DNA of 64,000 nucleotides, from NCBI RefSeq assembly GCF_003259225.1, contig NZ_QHJF01000021.1, positions 60,704 to 124,703 of the forward strand, in the 5' to 3' direction. This DNA comes from Marinomonas arctica. GTDB lineage: Bacteria; Pseudomonadota; Gammaproteobacteria; Pseudomonadales; Marinomonadaceae. Shown piece by piece: positions 48,419 to 57,061 of the stretch (position 1 is its first letter; every line of letters begins with the position of its first letter). Made by a program: the position numbers and the translations under genes. The notes beneath the pieces are model-generated. The model searched no databases and was not told the origin of the DNA. It saw only the letters and a program-made list of their open reading frames with translations.

Positions 48419-49201
48419 ATGCTAAGTAACATCCGAATCGTACTAATCAACACTTTTCATCCAGGTAATGTTGGCGCTATTGCGCGGGCTATGAAAAACA
48501 TGGGCTTAACCAATCTCTATTTGGTTGACCCAAATGATTACCCGTCTGAAGAAGCCACCAGCCGTGCCGCTGGCGCCGTTGACCTGCTTGACAATGCCAC
48601 CATTGTTTCTACGCTAGAAGAAGCCATTGCAGACTGTAGTCTTGTGATTGGCACCAGCGCTCGTCATCGCACCTTTCAATTGCCTATCATGAATGCCCGT
48701 GAATGTGCTGAAAGCGTGATACCCGAAGCCGTGGATCATAACGTTGCGATTCTTTTTGGCCGTGAAACCACAGGCTTATTAAACGATGAAATCGCTCAGT
48801 GCCACAGACAAGTATACATAGACGCAAACGATGAATACCCTGTCTTAAATATTTCACAAGCGGTGCAAATCGTTGCCTATGAAATTTGGATGGCCAATCA
48901 AAACAAAGACAAATACCAGAAAGAAAACCCTGAATATCCTCATAAAAAAGACATGGACCTTTTTTATGAGCATTTAGAAGAAACGCTTTACGGCATCAAT
49001 TTTATTATCCGCAATCATCCAGGCAAAGTGCTGGATAAACTGCATCGCTTCTTCAATCGCTCTCGCCCTGAGAAACAAGAATTGGGTATTTTACGAGGTG
49101 TCTTGGCGGCCATACAGCGCGAAGCTGGACTAACAGAAGCAAACAATCATCCAGAGAAAAAAACCAAAGATGCCCTTAAAGAAGCGGCTAAAGACGCATA
49201 G
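48419..49201 (+). CDS. trmJ: tRNA (cytidine/uridine-2'-O-)-methyltransferase TrmJ
   Basis: SPOUT-class enzyme methylating ribose at position 32 of tRNAs. 260 residues from the ATG at 48419 (MLSNIRIVLINTFHPGNVGAIARAMKNMG). The knot motifs LFGRETTGLLNDE and YPVLNISQAVQIVAYEIW are present, and the C-terminal extension typical of TrmJ follows. The frame is open 32 codons further upstream, but that part lies in the repeat element. In E. coli trmJ lies by the isc operon; here it stands alone. Confidence 0.94.
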   Translation: MLSNIRIVLINTFHPGNVGAIARAMKNMGLTNLYLVDPNDYPSEEATSRAAGAVDLLDNATIVSTLEEAIADCSLVIGTSARHRTFQLPIMNARECAESVIPEAVDHNVAILFGRETTGLLNDEIAQCHRQVYIDANDEYPVLNISQAVQIVAYEIWMANQNKDKYQKENPEYPHKKDMDLFYEHLEETLYGINFIIRNHPGKVLDKLHRFFNRSRPEKQELGILRGVLAAIQREAGLTEANNHPEKKTKDALKEAAKDA

Positions 49202-49233
49202 GCAAACGGTCACTTTCTAACGATATCCACCTA

Positions 49234-49265
49234 AAAAAAATGCAGCCTGATGGCTGCATTTTTTT
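49234..49265. terminator. Bidirectional terminator trmJ / efpL
   Basis: Perfect 14-bp stem (49234-49247 with 49252-49265) of A7-TGCAGCC and GGCTGCA-T7 around the loop TGAT, between convergent genes. Confidence 0.88.
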
Positions 49266-49286
49266 AACGCGCAAAAAAGAGTAAGC

Positions 49287-49859
49287 TTACTTCTCTGCAC
49301 GACCTGCAAATTTACGCTCTTCCACGTTGACCTTAATTCGATCACCAGTAGAGATGTGCTCAGGCACTTGAATCACAGCACCTGTTGATAATTTAGCAGG
49401 CTTGTTACGAGACGTTGCAGAAGCGCCTTTAATGGAAGGATCCGTTTCAACCACTTCTAGCTCAACGTTCGTTGGCAATTCAATAGCAACAGGCACCTCG
49501 TTCACCAAAACAACTTGGATACCATGTGTTTCTTCATTGATAAAAAGCACTTCTTCTTCAATCGCGCTTTTATTCAAGCTGTAAGGCGTATAGTCTTCAT
49601 TATCCATGAAAATATACTCATCGCCATCAGAATAAGAAAACATAACTTGGCGACGAACAAGATCGGCAAGATCGATCATGTCGGAATCTTTAAACGTCTC
49701 ATCCAATTTGCGACCCGATACCACATCATACATACGCATACGGTACAAACTACCGCCCGCACGACCTTGTGGTACAGAACGCTCAATGTCTTTTACTATG
49801 TACGTTTTATTGTCATAGCTAATAGCAACATTTTTTTTGATCTCACTTGCCTTAGGCAT
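49287..49859 (-). CDS. efpL: Elongation factor P-like protein EfpL (YeiP)
   Basis: Three-domain EF-P paralogue of 190 residues that relieves ribosome stalling on proline-rich stretches. [10 protein letters not shown] opening, [10 protein letters not shown] in domain II and [21 protein letters not shown] plus [10 protein letters not shown] in domain III match E. coli YeiP closely. The domain I loop tip is R33 ([10 protein letters not shown]), as in E. coli EfpL, rather than the modified Lys of canonical EF-P. A separate efp gene is expected elsewhere. Confidence 0.92.
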   Translation of the reverse strand: MPKASEIKKNVAISYDNKTYIVKDIERSVPQGRAGGSLYRMRMYDVVSGRKLDETFKDSDMIDLADLVRRQVMFSYSDGDEYIFMDNEDYTPYSLNKSAIEEEVLFINEETHGIQVVLVNEVPVAIELPTNVELEVVETDPSIKGASATSRNKPAKLSTGAVIQVPEHISTGDRIKVNVEERKFAGRAEK

Positions 49860-50031
49860 TTTTCTTCGTCCTAAAATTACGTTTTATAAAAATAAATATG
49901 GGCACTACATTCATTGCATTTTGTAATGCGAGATCCTAATCCAGTTTGCCAAAGTTCGCTAGATACTAAATCAACATTTACCCTACAAAACCACCAAAAT
50001 AACAACGAAAAACGGTCTCAATCTTCACAAA

Positions 50032-50391
50032 CTAATACTGATTGTATTTTTTAGCACTGCCCTTTACTTTTTCAATCGGATAGCGCTCAGCGTTTTTGGC
50101 GATTTTTTGTTGCGCTGCGGCAAACAAATCCACGTTCAGTTTATCCGCCAAACGAACCGTAAACAGCAACACATCGGCCAATTCATCCTGCACCGCAGAC
50201 AATTGCTCAGGGTCTAATTGATAAGACCCTTCTTCCGTTAACCAACGAAAGCAATCAAGTAATTCGGCTGTTTCACCAGCTAAGGCCATCGATAAGTTTT
50301 TAGGAGAATGGAATTGCTCCCACTCTCTATCTTCTGCAAATTGACGCATGGCACGTTTTAACGTTACCAACGAATCTAGATCATCTGCCAT
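50032..50391 (-). CDS. MazG-like nucleotide pyrophosphohydrolase
   Basis: 119 residues, all-alpha NTP-PPase of the dCTPase (RS21-C6) type. Metal-binding pattern: GETAELLDCFRW followed by DELADVLLFTVRLADKL. Such enzymes remove damaged or non-canonical nucleotides. It starts 3 bp after the M14 carboxypeptidase stop and lacks its own ribosome site, so it is probably coupled to that gene. Confidence 0.9.
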   Translation of the reverse strand: MADDLDSLVTLKRAMRQFAEDREWEQFHSPKNLSMALAGETAELLDCFRWLTEEGSYQLDPEQLSAVQDELADVLLFTVRLADKLNVDLFAAAQQKIAKNAERYPIEKVKGSAKKYNQY

Positions 50392-50394
50392 GAA

Positions 50395-51549
50395 TTAATC
50401 ATTCGCCTTCATATGAGGGCTCATAATGACTTGATAAATAGGATAAAGCACATCGGCACCCAGAATTTTCGCACGCTCTGGAGACCACCCCACCACCTCA
50501 TCCGGTAAATTTTTATTGTCTTTAAACGGCATTTCTAAGGTGAAAGACAAGCATTTATACGTTTCACCGATCCATTTGGTCGCCACGGTTAAATTGGCTT
50601 CGCCAAATTGAGAAGGCGTATAACCAATTTCTGTCTGAAAATCTGGGCTCACCGCAAGAAAAGCGTCCTTGAACAAGGTTTCCATTGCCTCCATACGCGC
50701 ATCAAACGACGGCACGCCTTGGCAACCATCAACGAAATTCGCCGGCAACGTCTCATCACCATGGATGTCTAAGAATAAATCCACGCCGGTTTCGGCCATC
50801 TTCTTTTGCACCGCCAATACTTCGGGACTGAATTCTGCAGTGGGATTTTTCCATTCACGATTCAAGTTCACGCCTTTAGAGTTGACGCGCAAATTTCCAT
50901 GCACCGCGCCATCTGGGTTCATGTTTGGCACAACATAAAAGCGACATTGCTTTAGCAGCGCACGGGCGATCGGATGCGATTCATCAAACAACCGCTCAAG
51001 CAAACCTTCAACAAACCATTCGGCCATGGTTTCACCAGGATGCTGGCGAGCAATAATCCAAATATTCTTTGCCAAACCTTGGGTTTTACTCACCTCCAAC
51101 ATAGTAATATCACGACCTTCCGCGGTTTCACCCAAGTGGTCCGTAATACAATCCTCATGACTTGCCGCCCAAGCAATCATATCTAAATGACGTTCGTAGC
51201 TGTAGGGCGCAAAATAGGCGTAATACACACTGTCTTGCTCTGGTTGATGAGTAATCACCAATTTACCATCAAGGTATTCAGTCGGTACCCGAAACCAATA
51301 TTCACGGTCATAAGACGCGACCGCTTGATAATCCACCCAACCACCGGGGTATGCAGCGTCACTGGCATTCTCAAATTGAATGACACATTGCTCACCCATT
51401 CCACCCTGTAGACGGAAATAAAACCACTGCAAAAATTTAGAGTTTGTATCATTAGGGATCTTTACTCTAATATTGTCCGGCTCCGAGGCTTCAATAACGG
51501 AGATGTTACCGCCATCAAACGCACTACTGATCTTGATTCGGCTGGTCAT
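50395..51549 (-). CDS. M14 family zinc carboxypeptidase, cytosolic CCP-like
   Basis: 384 residues without signal peptide. An N-terminal beta-sandwich domain (about 1-115) precedes the catalytic domain. Zinc ligands H170 and E173 are in RQHPGE and H263 is in DIHGDE; the catalytic Glu is E339 in FTLEMPF. The NPDGAVHGNLRVNSKGVNLNREW segment is the substrate-binding block. It resembles the cytosolic carboxypeptidase branch that trims side-chain or C-terminal glutamates in eukaryotes; the bacterial substrate is unknown. AAGGAAG precedes the ATG. Confidence 0.9.
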   Translation of the reverse strand: MTSRIKISSAFDGGNISVIEASEPDNIRVKIPNDTNSKFLQWFYFRLQGGMGEQCVIQFENASDAAYPGGWVDYQAVASYDREYWFRVPTEYLDGKLVITHQPEQDSVYYAYFAPYSYERHLDMIAWAASHEDCITDHLGETAEGRDITMLEVSKTQGLAKNIWIIARQHPGETMAEWFVEGLLERLFDESHPIARALLKQCRFYVVPNMNPDGAVHGNLRVNSKGVNLNREWKNPTAEFSPEVLAVQKKMAETGVDLFLDIHGDETLPANFVDGCQGVPSFDARMEAMETLFKDAFLAVSPDFQTEIGYTPSQFGEANLTVATKWIGETYKCLSFTLEMPFKDNKNLPDEVVGWSPERAKILGADVLYPIYQVIMSPHMKAND

Positions 51550-51586
51550 TTATTCTTCCTTAACAATCAAACATTGGTTCTAAATT

Positions 51587-52102
51587 ATGGCAAGTTTACC
51601 TATATTCATGACGGCTGTCGCCAATTCTTCTGACGAGCCGGCGTTTCCGCTACTTTTCACTTGGTCCACTCACGAGGCACAAGTCAAAGAAGTTCTGGTC
51701 ATACCTGACGACGAATGGTTGGAACAACACCGCATCGAGCCCAACGCCCTCGACCTTGATGAACAACAACTCTACGAATTTGGCTATGAAGCCAGCGACA
51801 TTCTAGCCGAATGGATCAATGAGTTTGATACCGACGTCATTTACACACTTGAACCTGAGGCAATAAGCCTATTAATCGAAGCCGTCTACGACATCAAGGG
51901 AATGGAGCCCAGTTTCGAAGTGCAAGGCATTCACTCTTGGTTTGAAGAACGCGATGTAGACTTAGACGATGCCGTGGCACAACTTGGCCAAACAACCCCC
52001 TTGCACCTATTACCGCCCGATGAACTCATCATCCAACTGCTGCAAATAGCCGTTGAACATGGGCTAATCGATCCCAGTGACATTCCCGCCATAGAAGACT
52101 AA
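51587..52102 (+). CDS. Hypothetical acidic protein, possibly an inactive DEDD exonuclease fold
   Basis: 171 residues, strongly acidic, cytoplasmic. The layout resembles short DEDDh 3'-5' exonucleases: a first strand pair (LPIFMTAVANS), a strand-helix (TDVIYTLEPEAISLLIEAVYDIKGMEPSF) and a final helix (LHLLPPDELIIQLLQIAVEHGL). However, the first motif has no Asp/Glu pair, and the usual HxAxxD is not intact. The resemblance is an impression from memory and could be wrong. Divergent from the M14 gene with a 37-bp gap; rraA follows after 103 bp. Confidence 0.6.
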   Translation: MASLPIFMTAVANSSDEPAFPLLFTWSTHEAQVKEVLVIPDDEWLEQHRIEPNALDLDEQQLYEFGYEASDILAEWINEFDTDVIYTLEPEAISLLIEAVYDIKGMEPSFEVQGIHSWFEERDVDLDDAVAQLGQTTPLHLLPPDELIIQLLQIAVEHGLIDPSDIPAIED

Positions 52103-52160
52103 TTACCTTACTGAATAGTCAACATGCGCTAGAAAAACTGGCCATTTCACAATCGCTTAT

Positions 52161-52192
52161 TTAGAGTCAAATACATCGTTTTTTGATTCTAA
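52161..52192 (+). promoter_or_regulatory. Hairpin next to the rraA ribosome site
   Basis: TTAGAGTCAAA (52161-52171) pairs with TTTGATTCTAA (52182-52192) with one G-T pair. It ends 2 nt before AGGTGA, the ribosome site of rraA. It could be a terminator of the preceding gene or a translation control element; the T-tract lies inside the stem arm. Confidence 0.4.
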
Positions 52193-52205
52193 ATAGGTGA
52201 ATGAG

Positions 52206-52691
52206 ATGAAAGACCTCCTCCCTGATCTTTGTGATTTATACCCTGAGCAATTACAAATCGCCGACGCTATTTTTACCTCATACGGAAAACGATGCCATTT
52301 TTATGGGCAAGTTGTCACTGTATCTTGCTTTGAAGATAACAGCCGAATCCGAGAACTCGTCAATGAAAATGGCAAGGGAAAGGTCATGGTGATTGACGGC
52401 GGTGGCAGTAAACGACGGGCTCTGCTTGGCGACATGCTGGCAGAAAAGGCAGTCAACAATGGCTGGGAAGGCTTTGTGATCCATGGCGCAATCCGTGATG
52501 TTGCAGCCCAATCACAACTCAACATTGGCATTCATGCCTTATGCGCCCACCCTATGCCAACTGAAAAGCGTGGCCTAGGTGATATTGGAAGAACATTACG
52601 CTTTGCTGGCATCTCTGTTTCTCAAGGGGACTATATCTATTGTGATCTAAACGGTATTGCCGTCTCAAAACAACCATTAGCCCTACCTTAA
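52206..52691 (+). CDS. rraA: Ribonuclease E activity regulator RraA
   Basis: Trimeric protein that binds the C-terminal scaffold of RNase E and lowers its activity. 161 residues, as in E. coli. Pieces seen: MKDLLPDLCDLYPEQLQI, KGKVMVIDGGGSKRRALLGDMLAEKAVNNGW, GFVIHGAIRDV and PMPTEKRGLGD. I chose the ATG at 52206, with AGGTGA upstream; a GTG three codons earlier overlaps that site. rne itself lies 4.4 kb downstream. The stop is 15 bp from the convergent marC-like gene, with no terminator between. Confidence 0.95.
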   Translation: MKDLLPDLCDLYPEQLQIADAIFTSYGKRCHFYGQVVTVSCFEDNSRIRELVNENGKGKVMVIDGGGSKRRALLGDMLAEKAVNNGWEGFVIHGAIRDVAAQSQLNIGIHALCAHPMPTEKRGLGDIGRTLRFAGISVSQGDYIYCDLNGIAVSKQPLALP

Positions 52692-52706
52692 ACAGCACAG
52701 CTTTGG

Positions 52707-53318
52707 TTACAAAGCGGACAAGGTATGAGTAAACAGACTTCGCACGCCATTTACCAACATTTGCACCGACATCATGAGTAACAACATGCCCATTAGTCGC
52801 TCTAACGCGGCCAAGCCTTTTTCTTTCAGTATACGATTCAATAAAGGCGCCATGGCTAAAATCACCACAGAAATCCCCCATGCCGCCCCCACCGAAAGCA
52901 ACAGGTCTTGCTGATCGTTCGGGTAGCTTTTCACCATGACCAGCAAGGTGGCTAACGTCGATGGCCCTGCCAACATAGGGATTGAAATAGGAACAATAAA
53001 AGGCTCCATCACAGGAGCTGAGTCTTTCGTATAAGGCGAAGGAAAGATCATCTTCAATGCAATCACAAACAGCACCACACCACCGGCAATCGAAATAGAC
53101 TCGGTTTCCAAATGCAGCAAGGCCAAAAACTCAGCGCCGAAAAACAAAAAGCACACCAGTATAATTAAACCAATCAGGCCATCTCGAACAACGATCTGAT
53201 ATTGACGTTTTTGTGGCACCCCCTTCATTACCGATAATAAAATGGGAATATTACCAAACGGATCAATAACAAATAAAAATAACAAGGTGGCAGACAAAAT
53301 GGAAAATTCAGTGCTCAT
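52707..53318 (-). CDS. MarC family (UPF0056) membrane protein
   Basis: 203 residues, six hydrophobic segments, NhaA-unrelated LysE-like fold. FVIDPFGNIPILLSV and VPISIPMLAGPSTLATLLVM are the paired family motifs. MarC was once linked to antibiotic resistance, which later work did not support; function unknown. ATG at 53318 chosen, with GAG 8 nt upstream; a TTG directly before it is the alternative. Confidence 0.9.
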   Translation of the reverse strand: MSTEFSILSATLLFLFVIDPFGNIPILLSVMKGVPQKRQYQIVVRDGLIGLIILVCFLFFGAEFLALLHLETESISIAGGVVLFVIALKMIFPSPYTKDSAPVMEPFIVPISIPMLAGPSTLATLLVMVKSYPNDQQDLLLSVGAAWGISVVILAMAPLLNRILKEKGLAALERLMGMLLLMMSVQMLVNGVRSLFTHTLSAL

Positions 53319-53644
53319 CAATTACTCAGCGCAGGCAGGTTGGATTAAAAAAACACATTGTAATCATCAATAAGGATAAAACAACCTCTGAAAATTATCT
53401 TAAAAAAATCTCACTATGAACCGTAAACTCACTGTAACGATCTTTCATGGCAAAACTTTTTACTAATACCATGCAGAATTAAGTTATGTGTTAGCAAAAC
53501 TTAACATACCTCATTACGTGCACATTTTTTCATTATCACTAGGTGCCACAAACGGTATCATAAGACTTTGTTTCAATTTGTTAAAAAATACCCCCCACTC
53601 TCCCCCTCGCACCACCTATCTGGACAACTAAGGAAAACAGATAA
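53319..53644. other. 326-bp intergenic region upstream of the chemoreceptor
   Basis: AT-rich divergent region. One clear dyad, TTAAGTT...AACTTAA, occurs near 53479-53505. The ribosome site AAGGAAAACAG lies just before the chemoreceptor ATG. I see no gene. No convincing flagellar (sigma-28) promoter could be picked by eye. Confidence 0.4.
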
Positions 53645-55546
53645 ATGAAGAAGTTTTTAGAAAACAGGCTCATCGGCACCAAACTCGGCCTAGGCTTTGG
53701 GTCCGTTTTAATACTCGCGCTCATCGTAGGAATGGCCGGAATATCTGGTGTTAATACGTTGCTGAGCCGTGCTGATAAAGTACGTTTATCAAATGATTTA
53801 GACGACACGCTAACAGAAGTAAGACAGGCAAGAGAGCGTTTTATGACGTCAGGCACCAACGCCGATAAAGAGACCTTAATCAATCGTACGGAAACTTTTG
53901 GCGCATTCATTGATAAAGCCAAAATAGTATACGATGGCGCGGACATTCGTGAAACCGTAAAGAAAACCGATGCGGATCTTACTGAGTACAAAAAAGCCAT
54001 CACTGTGCTGGCAGACGCTCGACAAAAGTGGGACGCGATAGACAAAAATGCCAACACAATACGCGGCAAAATATTTGATAACTACAGCGACGTCATCTCC
54101 CAACTAAACCAAAGCAACGACACAGACACTTTAATAGCAGCGCAAAGCATTTCTAGGAACTGGTACGCACTCACCTTCGCCATTAACGACTTTGTGTCTA
54201 AAAAGGAAAACATTCCCCTAAAACTGATCACAACGGATTTCCAAGCGGTCTTCAATGATACGCAAAACCTATCTGTTCCCAATGAACTAGAAAGCAAAAA
54301 ACAAGAAACGCTTTCGCTTTTAAGCCAATACGATGCCCTTGGTAAAAACAACCCCTCTGTAAACAATGAACTGGTTAAATCGCAAGAGAGCATCATGGCA
54401 ATCGCCAGTAGAATGGATAAAAACATTGACTCGATTACGGTACTGCAAGAACAAAGAAGCAAAGAAGACGGCAATGCCATTTCATCCATTCTCACAACCG
54501 TTACCGCAATCGCCATATTAATGGGTATTTTCTTCGCCTTGTTTATACGCCACATGATAGTAACTCCGATGAAGGACGTCATGACCGCGGTCGAAAAAAT
54601 CGCCTCTGGTGATTTGACACAACAATTGCACACGGACCGAAAAGATGAGTTGGGACAGCTCTACAATAATATTGGCACCATGAGTACGACACTCAACACG
54701 CTGATTTCAGAAGTCGTTGCAGGCGTGCTTAACTTAAGTGCCACCAGCGAACAGCTAGAAACCATCTCCAAACAAAGTCAAAAAATGATGCTGTCGCAAA
54801 AAGACGAAACCGACCAAGTTGCAACAGCCATTAACGAAATGTCCTCTACCGTGGCAGAAGTGGCTCGTAATGCAGAAACCGCCGCAGAAGCGACCACAGA
54901 GACAGATAAGATCGTCAACCAAGGCAACCAACTGGTCTCCGGTGTTGTCGCGTCTATTGGATCACTCGCTAGTGACTTAACGACAACAAGCGAATCCATG
55001 GAACAACTAAAAACACGCACCGATAATGTTGGTAATGTGCTAGCGGTCATCAAAGCCGTAGCAGAACAAACCAACTTATTAGCACTAAACGCCGCCATTG
55101 AAGCAGCGCGCGCAGGTGAAGCCGGCCGAGGCTTTGCCGTGGTGGCCGATGAAGTCCGTGGGCTTGCCAGCCGCACACAAAGTTCAGCCAAAGAAATTGA
55201 AGACTTAATTATTGAATTGCAAAATGGCGCGCAAGACTCTTTAGAGAAAATGTTAACCAGCCGCGACCTGTCCACCCGTAACGCAGAGCAAGCCAAGGAA
55301 GTATTAACACTCTTTTCAAACATCAGTAAACAGGTTGGTTACATGCAAGATATGGGGCTGCAAATTGCAACCGCATCCGAAGAACAATCCCAAGTCTCAG
55401 AAGAAATTAACCGAAGCGTTGAAAACGTTCGATTGCTTGCCGATGACACCGCAGAAGGGTCTGCAGAATCGGTACGCGCAGTGAGTAACTTAAGAACATT
55501 GAGTCACCAATTAAAATCGTTAACCGAACGTTTTAAAATTTCTTAA
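53645..55546 (+). CDS. Methyl-accepting chemotaxis protein with helical periplasmic domain
   Basis: 633 residues. First membrane segment about 13-34, a long all-helical periplasmic domain (about 35-278) that by length and pattern is of the HBM (helical bimodular) type, second membrane segment 279-301, HAMP (about 302-355), then the cytoplasmic signalling domain whose hairpin tip [32 protein letters not shown] begins near residue 472. HBM receptors of Pseudomonas sense organic acids; the ligand here is unknown. No C-terminal CheR-binding pentapeptide. Single gene with its own terminator. Confidence 0.92.
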   Translation: MKKFLENRLIGTKLGLGFGSVLILALIVGMAGISGVNTLLSRADKVRLSNDLDDTLTEVRQARERFMTSGTNADKETLINRTETFGAFIDKAKIVYDGADIRETVKKTDADLTEYKKAITVLADARQKWDAIDKNANTIRGKIFDNYSDVISQLNQSNDTDTLIAAQSISRNWYALTFAINDFVSKKENIPLKLITTDFQAVFNDTQNLSVPNELESKKQETLSLLSQYDALGKNNPSVNNELVKSQESIMAIASRMDKNIDSITVLQEQRSKEDGNAISSILTTVTAIAILMGIFFALFIRHMIVTPMKDVMTAVEKIASGDLTQQLHTDRKDELGQLYNNIGTMSTTLNTLISEVVAGVLNLSATSEQLETISKQSQKMMLSQKDETDQVATAINEMSSTVAEVARNAETAAEATTETDKIVNQGNQLVSGVVASIGSLASDLTTTSESMEQLKTRTDNVGNVLAVIKAVAEQTNLLALNAAIEAARAGEAGRGFAVVADEVRGLASRTQSSAKEIEDLIIELQNGAQDSLEKMLTSRDLSTRNAEQAKEVLTLFSNISKQVGYMQDMGLQIATASEEQSQVSEEINRSVENVRLLADDTAEGSAESVRAVSNLRTLSHQLKSLTERFKIS

Positions 55547-55560
55547 TCGTAAAATGGACA

Positions 55561-55594
55561 AAAAAAACCACCGCGTCAAAACGGTGGTTTTTTT
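55561..55594. terminator. Bidirectional terminator chemoreceptor / rluC
   Basis: Perfect 13-bp stem (55561-55573 with 55582-55594): A7-CCACCG and CGGTGG-T7, between convergent genes. Confidence 0.88.
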
Positions 55595-55617
55595 ATAGAG
55601 CGAAAAAATTCAACCAA

Positions 55618-56589
55618 CTAAGAAAAAATATCCGTTAAATTTTCATTCATCAGAGTTTGCAATTCTTTATCAAGCGGCGCTTCAAACAACATACGTTCAC
55701 CATTAAGCATGATCTCTAATCGCGTCGCGTGCAGGCACAAGCGCTTAAACCCTAACGCTTTTGACTCTTTTATCGACTCAGCTGGCGCATACTTGTCATC
55801 CCCGACAATAGGATAACCCGCATACTGGGTATGAACTCGAATTTGATGCGTACGCCCCGTCACCGGTTCACACTCCACTAAGCTGTATCCCTCAAATTGT
55901 CGAACCAACTTAAATCGAGTCAAACTGTCCTTGCCATCCGTATGAACGCGAACAATACGCTCTCCAGATTGCAACTCGTTTTTGAGTAACGGAGCATTAA
56001 CCTGTAATTTACGCTTAGGCCAGCTACCATAAACCAAAGCCAAATACGTTTTTTGCACACCTTCTTTTTCACGTAGCGCCGTATGCAACTCTTTGAGTAC
56101 CGCGCGCTTTTTCGCCACCATGATAAGACCAGAAGTATCACGATCCAATCGATGAACAAGCTCAATGAATTTTTCTAGCGGTCGCATTTGACGAATCACT
56201 TCCACCAAACCAAAGCTCAAACCACTACCACCATGCACCGCTAAGCCAGAAGGTTTATTAATCACAATTAAACCTTTATCTTCATAGACAATGCGTGATT
56301 CTATCTCGTTTTTTAAGCGATCAGACAGCACAGGCTTATCCGATTCTGGCGCAATCACAATGGGCGCAATACGCACAACATCTTCATTTTGAAGGCGATA
56401 ATCGGGTTTAGTTCGCTTCTTATTGACGCGAATTTCGCCTTTTCTTAGCAGATTGTAAATCTTGCCTTTCGGAACCCCCTTGAGAAAAGTAACCAAAAAA
56501 TTATCGATTCGCTGACCCGTATTATTGTCATCAATAGTGACGTAACGAACCGCGGGACGCTCTGTTAAATTAAGTTCTGAGTCCGACAT
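55618..56589 (-). CDS. rluC: 23S rRNA pseudouridine synthase RluC
   Basis: Makes pseudouridines 955, 2504 and 2580 of 23S rRNA (E. coli numbering). 323 residues: S4 RNA-binding domain (about 24-80, RIDNFLVTFLKGVPKGKIYNLLRKGEIRVN) and RluA-type catalytic domain with HRLDRDTSG (146-154; catalytic Asp149). The position divergent from rne is the same as in E. coli, which supports RluC over RluA or RluD. Confidence 0.95.
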   Translation of the reverse strand: MSDSELNLTERPAVRYVTIDDNNTGQRIDNFLVTFLKGVPKGKIYNLLRKGEIRVNKKRTKPDYRLQNEDVVRIAPIVIAPESDKPVLSDRLKNEIESRIVYEDKGLIVINKPSGLAVHGGSGLSFGLVEVIRQMRPLEKFIELVHRLDRDTSGLIMVAKKRAVLKELHTALREKEGVQKTYLALVYGSWPKRKLQVNAPLLKNELQSGERIVRVHTDGKDSLTRFKLVRQFEGYSLVECEPVTGRTHQIRVHTQYAGYPIVGDDKYAPAESIKESKALGFKRLCLHATRLEIMLNGERMLFEAPLDKELQTLMNENLTDIFS

Positions 56590-57061
56590 AAGCTAAGATT
56601 GGTTTCCTTTATAATTGAAGCACTTAGTTTTTACTGTTATATTCACATTCGCAAAGGGTAAGAGGCAACAAAACACCTCGAAGATAAGATGCAAGAATTG
56701 AATGACAATTGCCGAAGCGACACTTTGGCCCCCTATCTTACCTCTGTAACAGTTAATCTTAAATAATAAACCGCATGATTCGGAAAAATCCGCTTCAGTG
56801 GAAGGAACTCTCATTAAATTGCTCGACCGCGCGTTCGCGTTGTTTCGTAAAAAGGCAAAGAAACGAGACCGGTTAAAGAGACTATTTGGTATTGATCACG
56901 GCAGCGACCGCATGAAAGCGTTTAACATAAAGTAAACGAATCGCGTACTCCTCTCGCCAGAAAAGACTGAATGACTTGCTCTCATGCTGAGTCAGATTTA
57001 TTAATGGTTACCTATCACTGTTGTGACTCTTTCGAATCAGCTCACAGAGTTCACACATACA
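56590..57061. other. 472-bp region between rluC and rne, probable long rne leader
   Basis: No gene seen. E. coli rne has a 361-nt leader through which RNase E controls its own mRNA; this gap is long enough for the same. A small hairpin CGGA-AAAA-TCCG lies at 56781-56792, and GC-rich CGCGCGTTCGCG occurs at about 56827-56838, in the right area for leader structure. Promoters for both divergent genes must also be here; I could not fix them. Confidence 0.45.

Noticed and set aside
57005..57045. Possible tRNA fragment suggested by a TTCGAATC-like box
   Set aside because: No cloverleaf arms can be drawn around it.
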